This document shows positions 33,304-41,172 of a stretch of 64,000 bases of DNA, in pieces. The position numbers were made by a program, and so were the translations under genes. The stretch lies in NCBI GenBank assembly GCA_038748065.1, contig JBCDJG010000003.1:1-64000 (forward strand), written 5' to 3'. This DNA comes from JBCDJG01 sp038748065. GTDB taxonomy: Bacteria; Pseudomonadota; Gammaproteobacteria; Pseudomonadales; Halieaceae. Every line of letters starts with the position of its first letter. Position 1 is the stretch's first letter. The notes under the pieces were generated by a model that saw only the letters and a program-made list of their open reading frames with translations, was not told where the DNA came from and did no database searches.

Positions 33304-33362
33304 AAACGCGTTGAGGCGGCGCAGACTGAGCAGCCCCGTGCTTGGGGTCAGTTTGACCAGGT

Positions 33363-33932
33363 CTAGGGCGAGCAGTTCGTAATGCCAGCGTCCGTGGCTG
33401 CGTCGACGACAAGCGGTCTGCCTGAAGCGTTTAGCCTGATGCCCTTGCCTTCGCTGATGCCGCGGTCATCGCACAGCACGAAGATGCCCGTTTGAGGGGC
33501 TGGCGCCATCGTTGTCGTCAGGCCATCTCCCAGGTAAGAGACGTAGCTGGCCACGTTGTTGCTGCCGCGCAGTGTGTTGCTGCCGGAAAGCGTCTGCTGC
33601 ACCAGGATGATGTCTTCGCCTGCATCAACGCTGCCGTTCTGGCTGGCGAAATCTTCAACGAAGACGATCCAGCCATTCTCCCAGGTCGTGCCCGAGCAGT
33701 TGCTAAAGCCACTGTTGGCGGGGCAGACGGTAACGCGTTGCACCCGCGCCAAGGCTTCGCTGCGCGCGCGCATCAGTGACAGGTAGAAATCGTTGCTCTG
33801 GGTATAGAGGCGGTTGTTTTTGACGATGGTCTCAAAGGTGGGTACCGCGACACTGAGAATGACCGCCGCAACGGTGAGCACGATCATCAGCTCGATGACG
33901 GTGAAACCACCCTGCCTGTGTGTCATTTTCAT
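33363..33932 (-). CDS. FimT/FimU-type minor pilin, cluster 3
   Basis: A 189-residue GspH-like pilin on the minus strand. The leader is MKMTHRQGG and the mature part FTVIELMIVLTVAAVILSVA, Glu5. The core SLMRARSEALARVQRVTVCP and the end FVLCDDRGISEGKGIRLNAS match the FimT/GspH fold. The cluster 1 and 2 calcium-type loop is replaced by VDAGEDIILV. It is the fifth gene of the minus-strand operon, 59 bases behind the giant PilX-like gene. Confidence 0.9.
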   Translation of the reverse strand: MKMTHRQGGFTVIELMIVLTVAAVILSVAVPTFETIVKNNRLYTQSNDFYLSLMRARSEALARVQRVTVCPANSGFSNCSGTTWENGWIVFVEDFASQNGSVDAGEDIILVQQTLSGSNTLRGSNNVASYVSYLGDGLTTTMAPAPQTGIFVLCDDRGISEGKGIRLNASGRPLVVDAATDAGITNCSP

Positions 33933-33991
33933 CGTTTTTCTAGCCTCCGTCGCTGGATCAGCTCACGACCTCATCTACAAAGTGCCCATGG

Positions 33992-36007
33992 TCACGGGCA
34001 CTGTGCGGGGAAGTCGATATCACCGCAGTTTGTTCTGAAGATGACGTTGTAAAGGTCGGTGCTGCCCGAGGGGTCGTTTTCAAAGTACAGACGATAGTTG
34101 ACCCGATCCCCTGAGCCTATCGTGTTGTTGTCCAGATCTGAAAATACTGCGGGCGAGCTTACACCGTCCTCTCGCCACATATCCGGGTTTCCAGCTCGAA
34201 TCCTCTCCAGCTTGCCCCAGTCATCCTCGGGCCAGCTCACCTCAATACTGTTGATTGTGCAGCTCTCGCTTGAGTTGTTCTCGATACGAATCTGTAGCTG
34301 GGCGTTCTGGTATCGACACCGCTCTCCAGCCAGTTTTTCGTTTGGCGGTATGGTGTCCGTAGAGCCTTGTCCGTCGCCTTCGTCATTGTCTGAACCGGAC
34401 CCGTTACCCGAATCCTGATCGCCGCTGGTGGTCGGCGGACTGGTGGTTGTGGTCGGGGCTGTCGTAGTGGTCGTGGTGCTGGTTGTGGAGACGCCCAGCG
34501 GTGAGTAAGTGCCGTAGGTGGACTCCGTCCAGTAAACGATCTTATAGCCGAGATCTACAGGTTGGCTGAATTCACTCTCGTCTTTCAACTTGTCATCGTA
34601 CCAATAATCGGCGCTGGAATTGGCATAGGCCCAGCGGCCGCGCACAGAACCGTACAAGGCAGAGCTCGACTCGATCGCGACGCCTGTTTTTGGTGCATAG
34701 ACGATGCCCGCGAAAGAGGCGCTGGAGCCCAGGAAAAACCCCGTGCCACTGTGATCTTCGGGGCTGTTCTGGTTGAAGCTGGTGGATACCCGGCCCGAAA
34801 AAATACGCAAGTTCGCCGGGTTCAAACTAAAGTCAGGATTATCCTCGTCGTAGTCGTCTTCGCGGTTGGTGCCCCAGTTGGTGTTGCCGGTGATGTCAAT
34901 TTTGTCGCGCGTATAGATGGTTAGCGTCGAGCCGTTCGGTACATCGAAGCGCGTGTCGCTATCCATGTCGATGTTGCCTTCGATATAAATGGTCACGTCG
35001 CCGCGGATGTTGATGGTATCGCTGTCGAGATTGATGCGCGTGAGATAAAAGCTCCTGGCCTGACCAGTGGTGCCGAAGGTACCGCTGCTGGTCATGGTAT
35101 TGTCCTGAATTGAGGAGTGCTCGTCGTTATCGTTGTTGTTCTTGATGGGCTCGCCATTGGTCACGATCAGGTTTTCCACATCGAGTGGGTCACAGTCCTG
35201 TGGTTCCCAGCCTGTCCAGTCGGCATCCTCGTTACCGTCGATATTGCCACTTCTTCCAACGCTGCCAACCGCATTGGCATCACCACGCAGTTCCATGGAA
35301 CCGCGTACGTTAATGTCGCCATTGGCATAGCCATTGCCTTCGATCACTGTAGAGCCCGACCCCGTGATGCTCCCAGCTGCCCAGACATTGCCCGAGATCT
35401 CCTCGGAACTGTTGAATTCAATATCCCCGCTGCCGTCCAGTCCGTCGGTCACCAGACTCTTTACGTCGGCCCCGCCGGTGCGTCTAGCACCGGTTTCGGA
35501 GTTATAGCTGTCGAAATCAATCGAGCTGTTCAGATACACGTTATTGCAGCCAATGAAGGCGGAATCGAACGCGGTCACTGAATTGTAGAGGGAAACCACG
35601 GCGACTTCGATTTGGCGTCGCGCGTCCTCGCTCTGGCCCTCAGCGTTGACCACATAGTAAGGGAAGCCGTCATCGGTTGTCGCCACTGTGCCGTAGGCAC
35701 TCTTTTTGCTGACGATGTAGGTGTATGTGTAGTCGGTACCTGAGCCTTGTCCGGTGGTCGTCCAAGCGTCAGTGCCATCGTCAAGCAGGTAGAGCTGGGA
35801 GTCGATCGCCTGGCGCACCGCCTGTTCGGCGGCAAACTGCGCCCGGGTCATCTGTTTCAGGTTGCTGACCATCGTTTCCTGCTGACCAGCCATACGCAGG
35901 CCGAGGGTGCCGATCAGGGTCATGACCAGCAGCAACAGCACGACTGCCGCAAGGGCGATGCCGCGAGTTGATTTCCTGTTATGGGTCGGTGGCATTTTCA
36001 TGCTCAT
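33992..36007 (-). CDS. giant PilX-like protein: PilX helix, beta-helix, Thr linker, Cys domain
   Basis: A 671-residue protein, roughly four times the size of an ordinary PilX. Residues 15-60 are the PilX_N helix (GIALAAVVLLLLVMTLIGTL) followed by AGQQETMVSNLKQMTRAQFA and the AEQAVR signature. From about 150 to 440 short Gly/Asn/Ser-rich rungs recur (SGDIEFNSSEEISGNVWAAG, NGYANGDINVRGSMELRG), which suggests a right-handed beta-helix. About 500-525 is a Thr linker (TTTTTTAPTTTTSPPTT), then an acidic Gly/Ser linker, then a beta-rich domain of about 110 residues with four cysteines (GERCRYQ, ESCTIN, TNCGDI, and the final CP). The operon has no pilY1, so this fusion is a good candidate for its tip adhesin. 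The function is inferred from architecture. Confidence 0.75.
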   Translation of the reverse strand: MSMKMPPTHNRKSTRGIALAAVVLLLLVMTLIGTLGLRMAGQQETMVSNLKQMTRAQFAAEQAVRQAIDSQLYLLDDGTDAWTTTGQGSGTDYTYTYIVSKKSAYGTVATTDDGFPYYVVNAEGQSEDARRQIEVAVVSLYNSVTAFDSAFIGCNNVYLNSSIDFDSYNSETGARRTGGADVKSLVTDGLDGSGDIEFNSSEEISGNVWAAGSITGSGSTVIEGNGYANGDINVRGSMELRGDANAVGSVGRSGNIDGNEDADWTGWEPQDCDPLDVENLIVTNGEPIKNNNDNDEHSSIQDNTMTSSGTFGTTGQARSFYLTRINLDSDTINIRGDVTIYIEGNIDMDSDTRFDVPNGSTLTIYTRDKIDITGNTNWGTNREDDYDEDNPDFSLNPANLRIFSGRVSTSFNQNSPEDHSGTGFFLGSSASFAGIVYAPKTGVAIESSSALYGSVRGRWAYANSSADYWYDDKLKDESEFSQPVDLGYKIVYWTESTYGTYSPLGVSTTSTTTTTTAPTTTTSPPTTSGDQDSGNGSGSDNDEGDGQGSTDTIPPNEKLAGERCRYQNAQLQIRIENNSSESCTINSIEVSWPEDDWGKLERIRAGNPDMWREDGVSSPAVFSDLDNNTIGSGDRVNYRLYFENDPSGSTDLYNVIFRTNCGDIDFPAQCP

Positions 36008-36031
36008 AGTTGGACCTCCTGCGGAGACCGG

Positions 36032-37072
36032 CTATGGCCGGTAGTTCCTCAAGGCGATGACAGTAAAAAACTCTCGATAAAAACGGCGATCCGCAGCGGT
36101 GATGGCATCGGTGCCCGGACTGACGTCCGTCGGGTCCTCGGCGCCATAGTAGGTATAGGTCTGCGGCTGTAGCGTAACGAAGTCTTCGACGCTGCGCAGT
36201 AGCAGCGAAATCCGCACGCTGGTGATCTTGCGCCAGCACGATGGGTTTTGATCGCCGCTGGTGGCACATTCATCGTAAATGTTGGCAACCGATACGTACT
36301 GGTCTGCAACGCCGTCGGCATCAGTGTCACGACCGTAGGCAATCTGCATATCCTGCACGCCTTCAATGAGCTCGCTTTTGGAGGTGGAGTCCCAGGGGTC
36401 TTCCACCCACAGAGCTCTTTCGCCGCTCGCGCCAGTATCCAGGTAAAAGCGGCTGCGCTTCACGGGCACAACGACGGCGTTGGCGTTGTAACTCTTGGTG
36501 CATGTCGCGCAGTTGGCCATAGCCAGGTCTTGCGGATCGCCGCCCGAAATGCCGCTGACATTTATGACATCAGCCTGCGTACAGTCTGTGATGGCAAGCG
36601 TGCTATCGGTGGTGAAGCCGTGCCCTGCGGCCAATTTGATGGCGTTGGCCGCATCGAGTGTGACCGCCTCTGTGAGAACCGCGGCGTCGTCGTCAATAGC
36701 CTGAAATACGGTGATCGAATCTGGGGCGCCACTTGCGCCGTCAGTACCGTAAAGCCCCTGCTGGTGATAGCCATTCATGGCGGCGTCGCTGACGGCAACC
36801 GCAGGCGCGGGCTTGGTGCTATCGTAATGATTGGTCACCGAGGCCGCTTCCACACCGGCGCAGCCATAGTAGCGCGCCATGCGAATCTGGCGATTCAGAA
36901 TCTCTGTTGCGGCGCGGCCATTCTCCATCAGGCGGGCCGCCGCCTCCTGGGACCGCGTTGAAGCCTTTGTGTAGGCGAACATCTGCGTCGCGGCCAGCAC
37001 AATGAACACGCCTAATACCAATGCGATCAACAGCTCAACCAGCGTAACACCCGACTGGCGACGGAGTTTCAT
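36032..37072 (-). CDS. pilW: PilW-type minor pilin, cluster 3
   Basis: A 346-residue PilW. I chose the ATG at 37072, giving leader MKLRRQSG and mature VTLVELLIALVLGVFIVLAA with Glu5; an ATG ten codons earlier, one base behind pilV, would lengthen the leader. The marker RLMENGRAATEILNRQIRMA is typical. GRDTDADGVADQYVS near residue 255 is a calcium-loop-like segment equivalent in place to those of the other two PilW proteins. It ends in RPTxx-type FFTVIALRNYRP. Confidence 0.87.
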   Translation of the reverse strand: MKLRRQSGVTLVELLIALVLGVFIVLAATQMFAYTKASTRSQEAAARLMENGRAATEILNRQIRMARYYGCAGVEAASVTNHYDSTKPAPAVAVSDAAMNGYHQQGLYGTDGASGAPDSITVFQAIDDDAAVLTEAVTLDAANAIKLAAGHGFTTDSTLAITDCTQADVINVSGISGGDPQDLAMANCATCTKSYNANAVVVPVKRSRFYLDTGASGERALWVEDPWDSTSKSELIEGVQDMQIAYGRDTDADGVADQYVSVANIYDECATSGDQNPSCWRKITSVRISLLLRSVEDFVTLQPQTYTYYGAEDPTDVSPGTDAITAADRRFYREFFTVIALRNYRP

Positions 37073-37103
37073 AGGCACTTGTTGGCTGGCACAGGGCAAC
37101 ATG

Positions 37104-37607
37104 CTAGAGCTCGTTCATACTCAAAGGCTGATATTCAAAATCAAAGGACTTGGCAGCGCTTGTCTGGCCGGTGGCATTCATGCCTTCCTCCAGCCAGGTG
37201 ACCGTTATCGTATATACGCCGTTATTCAGGCTGATGGAGGCATCCCCGCTGGGCAGCAGGTTGCGCATGGACTGGCTCCATTCATACTTATCCCATGCCG
37301 CAATCTGTGCTGTGGAGCAGGTAGTGGAGGTATTGCTAGGCAGAATGCAGTCCGTACCCGGCGCTGTATCCACCAAGGCAGCCATCACGTAGTCGCCGTT
37401 ATCCACGCCCAGGCGATTGGCATGCATGCGGTCCGCCATTTCCTGGGCCTGCAGCACCGCCTGGGTACGCAGAAAGGCCTCGTGGCTTTTGCGCACAGAA
37501 AAGGCGTCCATGGCCATGATGCCGCCGAGGCCCAGAGCCATGACGACGATGGCCACCAGAATCTCAATCATCGTAACGCCGCGCTGCTGTTGACTCATAG
37601 GCGTCAT
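37104..37607 (-). CDS. pilV: PilV-type minor pilin, cluster 3
   Basis: A 167-residue PilV with leader MTPMSQQQRG and mature VTMIEILVAIVVMALGLGGI, Glu5. The marker AQEMADRMHANRLGVDNGDY and the cysteine segment STTCSTAQIAAWDKYEWSQS correspond to the CTPAQLAAWDMW segment of clusters 1 and 2. A second ATG three codons in would also work. It starts three bases after pilE and is followed by pilW. Confidence 0.88.
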   Translation of the reverse strand: MTPMSQQQRGVTMIEILVAIVVMALGLGGIMAMDAFSVRKSHEAFLRTQAVLQAQEMADRMHANRLGVDNGDYVMAALVDTAPGTDCILPSNTSTTCSTAQIAAWDKYEWSQSMRNLLPSGDASISLNNGVYTITVTWLEEGMNATGQTSAAKSFDFEYQPLSMNEL

Positions 37608-37610
37608 GGC

Positions 37611-38051
37611 TTATCTCCAGCAGTCATCTGTGGTAGTGCCTGTCGCTGCACCGGTGATATCGCGAAAACCAATGTTCGTAAGAGTCAGCGTGCCGCAGTT
37701 ATCGCCAGACTGCGAGTTTTTGGGCGCGGCGCTGATGGTGAAGCTGGTTGAAGTCACCGCTGCACTCAAGTCGTAGTACTTTCTGCCACCATCTATCGGG
37801 GCTTCGTTCGGATAGATGCCACTGCCGCCCAGGGTTGCGCCCACATACGTCGAGGGGGATTGCTCGGTGTAATAACGCTGCAACGCGATAGACAGCCCGG
37901 TGAGCGCAGCCTGCGCCTCCGCCCGGCGCGCCTTGCGTTGCTGCTCGTCATAGGCGGGCAGTGCGATGGCCATGAGAATGCCGACCAGAACCACGACGAT
38001 CAGCAATTCGATGACTGTGAAGCCCTTGACAGGCTGTTTTCGCCCCAGCAC
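37611..38051 (-). CDS. pilE: PilE-type minor pilin, cluster 3
   Basis: A 146-residue PilE-like pilin with leader MLGRKQPVKG and mature FTVIELLIVVVLVGILMAIA, Glu5. The segment YDEQQRKARRAEAQAALTGL parallels the GRRADAHKALMDA region of the other PilE copies, and the end CGTLTLTNIGFRD...DDCW has the C-terminal cysteine pair. It is the first gene of the minus-strand operon, whereas pilE is last in operons 1 and 2. Its promoter should lie in the AT-rich gap at 38052-38205. Confidence 0.9.
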   Translation of the reverse strand: MLGRKQPVKGFTVIELLIVVVLVGILMAIALPAYDEQQRKARRAEAQAALTGLSIALQRYYTEQSPSTYVGATLGGSGIYPNEAPIDGGRKYYDLSAAVTSTSFTISAAPKNSQSGDNCGTLTLTNIGFRDITGAATGTTTDDCWR

Positions 38052-38168
38052 TTTTGGTTACCCTTGTTATTAATTACTTTTCACGCCAGAAATCTAGCAA
38101 GTTCGGGTGGCAAGTACCACGTACAATCGTACTAGGTTCAAAAAATGTGAAATATTTCAATAACATAG

Positions 38169-38195
38169 GCCGTATATATTGATATGAAATACGGC
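38169..38195 (-). terminator. weak hairpin downstream of uvrA
   Basis: GCCGTAT at 38169-38175 pairs with ATACGGC at 38189-38195 around a 13-base AT-rich loop, 10 bases past the uvrA stop on the minus strand. No proper T-run follows, so termination would be weak and some uvrA transcripts could read into the pilE operon. Confidence 0.3.
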
Positions 38196-38205
38196 GAAGG
38201 AGTGC

Positions 38206-41052
38206 TCAAGCGGCCCGTTTGCGCCGTTTTTTGCCCAGCATCGGCGCCAAAAAATGCCCGGTGTAAGAGCCTTTTACCCGGGCCACATCTTCAGGCGTCC
38301 CGGTGGCTATGATCTCGCCGCCGCCTGAGCCACCCTCCGGGCCGAGGTCTACGATCCAGTCCGCGGTTTTGATCACATCGAGGTTGTGCTCGATGATGAC
38401 GACCGTATTGCCCTGGTCGCGCAGGCGATGCAGCACGTTCAGGAGCTGCTGGATATCCTCGAAATGCAGTCCCGTTGTAGGCTCGTCGAGAATGTAGAGG
38501 GTATTACCCGTATCGCGCTTGGAGAGCTCCCGGGAGAGCTTTACGCGCTGCGCCTCACCACCGGACAGTGTGGTGGCGGCCTGGCCGAGGCGTATGTAAG
38601 ACAGGCCCACGTCCATCAGGGTTTGCAGCTTGCGGGCAATGGCCGGTACCGGCTCAAAGAACTCAAGCGCATCCTCCACCGTCATTTCCAGCACTTCGTG
38701 GATGTTTTTGCCCTTGTAGCGTACTTCCAGGGTCTCGCGGTTGTAGCGCTTGCCCTTGCAAACGTCGCAGGGCACGTAAATGTCCGGCAGGAAGTGCATT
38801 TCCACCTTGGTCACGCCATCACCCTGACAGGCCTCACAGCGGCCGCCCTTGACGTTGAAGGAGAAGCGCCCAGGCTTATAGCCCCTGGAGCGCGATTCCT
38901 GGGTGCCGGCGAACAGCTCTCTAATGGCAGTAAATATGCCGGTATAGGTCGCCGGATTAGAGCGGGGCGTGCGGCCGATGGGGCTCTGGTCGATATCGAT
39001 GCACTTATCGATGTGCTCCATACCGGATATCGCCTCGTAGGCCGCCGGTGTGAGTGTCGTTGCGCCATTCAATTCGGTGGCCGCGATCGGGTAGAGCGTG
39101 TGGTTGATCAGGGTCGATTTGCCGGAGCCTGATACACCGGTGACACAGGTCATCAGCCCTACAGGAATCTCCAGCGTCACGTCTTGCAGGTTGTTGCCCG
39201 CAGCACCTTGCAAAACCAGCATGCGGTCCTCGTCGACGGGCGTTCGCGCTTCGGGCACCACGATCTTTTTTGTGCCCGATAGATAGGCGCCGGTCAGAGA
39301 TGCCTTGTTGGCCGCGATAGCCTTCATCGGGCCCTCGGCCACCACTTCGCCGCCGTGAACGCCAGCGCCGGGGCCGATATCGATAATGTGATCGGCGGTG
39401 CGGATCGCATCTTCGTCATGCTCCACAACCAGCACGGTGTTGCCGAGGTCGCGCAGGTGGGTGAGGGTGGTCAGCAGTCGCTCGTTATCGCGCTGGTGTA
39501 GGCCAATAGAGGGCTCATCCAGAATGTACATTACCCCCACCAGGCCGGCGCCGATCTGAGATGCCAGGCGGATGCGCTGGGCTTCGCCGCCGGACAGCGT
39601 TTCGGCGGAGCGATCCAGGGTCAGGTAGTTCAGGCCCACGTCGACCAGGAAGCGGTAGCGGGCGCGCAGCTCTTTCAGTATTTTGTCGGCAATCTCGCCC
39701 TCGCGGCCGCCCAGTTCCAGCGTTTCAAAGTAGTCCTGCGCATCGCCCACCGGCATGTGGGTGATACTGGGCAGTGTGCGTTCGTCGACAAACACGTGGC
39801 GCGCATCCTGATTCAGGCGGGTACCGCCACAGTCTGGACAGGGCGCCGTGGTCAAGAGCTTGGCCATATCCTCGCGTACGGAGTTGGATTCGGTATCGCG
39901 GTAGCGTCGCTCCAGGTTGGGGATGATGCCCTCGAAGGGGTGCTTGCGCTTGAAGACGTCACCGCGGTCATTGATGTAGGCGAAACTGACGTCGGTTTTG
40001 CCGCTACCGTACAAAAGTACATCGCGATGCTTCTTTTTCAGCTTGTTAAAGGGCGTATCGATGTCGAAGCCGTAGTGGTCGGCGAGCGAAGTCAGCATAT
40101 GGAAGTAGTAGACGTTGCGCCGATCCCAGCCGCGAATGGCGCCCTCGGCGAGGCTGGCCTCGGGATGCTGCACCACACGCTCGGGGTCGAAATACTGCTT
40201 GACGCCCAGGCCATCACAGCTCGGGCAGGCGCCGGCGGGGTTGTTGAATGAGAACAGTCGCGGCTCCAACTCGTCGATGCTGTGGCCACACACGGGGCAG
40301 GCGAAGCGCGCCGAGAACATGATGTCCTCGCCGTCGTCGTCCATCCAGCTGACGGAAGCCAGGCCATCGGTGAGGCCAAGGGCGGTCTCGAAGGACTCGG
40401 CAAGCCGCAGTTTCAGGTCCTCCCTGACTTTAAAACGATCCACCACCACCTCGATGCGGTGCTTCTTGTTCTTCTCCAGTTCGGGTACGTCGTCAAGGTC
40501 GGTGACAATGCCATCGATGCGAGCGCGCACGAAGCCGGCGCTGCGTAGTTCTTCAAAGACATGCAGGTGTTCGCCCTTGCGGTCGCGGACCACCGGAGCT
40601 AGCAGCATCAGCTTGCTGCCCTCGGGCAGCGCCAGCACCGTATCCACCATCTGGCTGACGGTTTGGGCTTTCAATGGCTCGCCGTGCTCCGGACAGCGCG
40701 GTTCGCCAACCCGGGCGAACAGCAGCCTGAGGTAATCGTATATTTCAGTGATGGTGCCAACGGTCGAGCGCGGGTTATGCGAGGTGGATTTCTGTTCGAT
40801 GGAGATAGCCGGAGACAGGCCTTCGATATGGTCTATGTCTGGTTTTTCCATCATCGACAGGAACTGCCGCGCGTAGGTCGACAGGGATTCCACGTAACGG
40901 CGCTGGCCCTCGGCGTACAGAGTATCGAAGGCCAGTGAGGATTTGCCGGAGCCCGAGAGGCCCGTAATCACCACCAGTTTATCGCGGGGGATGTCGAGGT
41001 CGACGTTCTTGAGATTGTGCGTGCGTGCGCCGCGAACCTGGATGGTGTCCAT
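38206..41052 (-). CDS. uvrA: UvrABC excinuclease ATPase subunit UvrA
   Basis: A 948-residue UvrA that finds DNA lesions and loads UvrB in nucleotide excision repair. The start is MDTIQVRGARTHNLKNVDLD at 41052; a longer frame to 41121 is not supported. The first ATPase has Walker A GLSGSGKSSLAFDTL at about 30-45 and zinc-finger cysteines CPVCGHS...ACPSC. The second half has GVSGSGKSTLINHTL, the second zinc module CEACQGDGVTK...CDVCKG, and signature LSGGEAQRVKLSREL. It ends in KKRRKRAA. It is divergent from the MFS gene, a common uvrA / MFS / ssb neighbourhood. Confidence 0.98.
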   Translation of the reverse strand: MDTIQVRGARTHNLKNVDLDIPRDKLVVITGLSGSGKSSLAFDTLYAEGQRRYVESLSTYARQFLSMMEKPDIDHIEGLSPAISIEQKSTSHNPRSTVGTITEIYDYLRLLFARVGEPRCPEHGEPLKAQTVSQMVDTVLALPEGSKLMLLAPVVRDRKGEHLHVFEELRSAGFVRARIDGIVTDLDDVPELEKNKKHRIEVVVDRFKVREDLKLRLAESFETALGLTDGLASVSWMDDDGEDIMFSARFACPVCGHSIDELEPRLFSFNNPAGACPSCDGLGVKQYFDPERVVQHPEASLAEGAIRGWDRRNVYYFHMLTSLADHYGFDIDTPFNKLKKKHRDVLLYGSGKTDVSFAYINDRGDVFKRKHPFEGIIPNLERRYRDTESNSVREDMAKLLTTAPCPDCGGTRLNQDARHVFVDERTLPSITHMPVGDAQDYFETLELGGREGEIADKILKELRARYRFLVDVGLNYLTLDRSAETLSGGEAQRIRLASQIGAGLVGVMYILDEPSIGLHQRDNERLLTTLTHLRDLGNTVLVVEHDEDAIRTADHIIDIGPGAGVHGGEVVAEGPMKAIAANKASLTGAYLSGTKKIVVPEARTPVDEDRMLVLQGAAGNNLQDVTLEIPVGLMTCVTGVSGSGKSTLINHTLYPIAATELNGATTLTPAAYEAISGMEHIDKCIDIDQSPIGRTPRSNPATYTGIFTAIRELFAGTQESRSRGYKPGRFSFNVKGGRCEACQGDGVTKVEMHFLPDIYVPCDVCKGKRYNRETLEVRYKGKNIHEVLEMTVEDALEFFEPVPAIARKLQTLMDVGLSYIRLGQAATTLSGGEAQRVKLSRELSKRDTGNTLYILDEPTTGLHFEDIQQLLNVLHRLRDQGNTVVIIEHNLDVIKTADWIVDLGPEGGSGGGEIIATGTPEDVARVKGSYTGHFLAPMLGKKRRKRAA

Positions 41053-41172
41053 GAAGTACCTGGAAAATGAGCAGTGAAACGGGAACAGGCCAGTATAGGC
41101 GGACGCCGTCCCGAGCGGCAATCGCCAAGCCGATTCTGTTAAGATATACGGCCGTTTCAGCGTGTTGTATCT

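Noticed and set aside
34562..36961. Long plus-strand frames opposite the PilX-like and PilW genes of cluster 3
   Set aside because: They lack start signals and domains, while the minus strand has clear prepilin proteins.
38052..38205. A possible sigma54 or sigma70 promoter for the minus-strand pilin operon
   Set aside because: Spacing or the -24 GG fails for sigma54, and the best sigma70 pairs have 19-20 base spacers. A promoter must exist here but cannot be placed.
41053..41121. N-terminal extension of uvrA up to 41121
   Set aside because: The added residues have no counterpart in UvrA, and MDTIQVRGARTHNL at 41052 is the family start.
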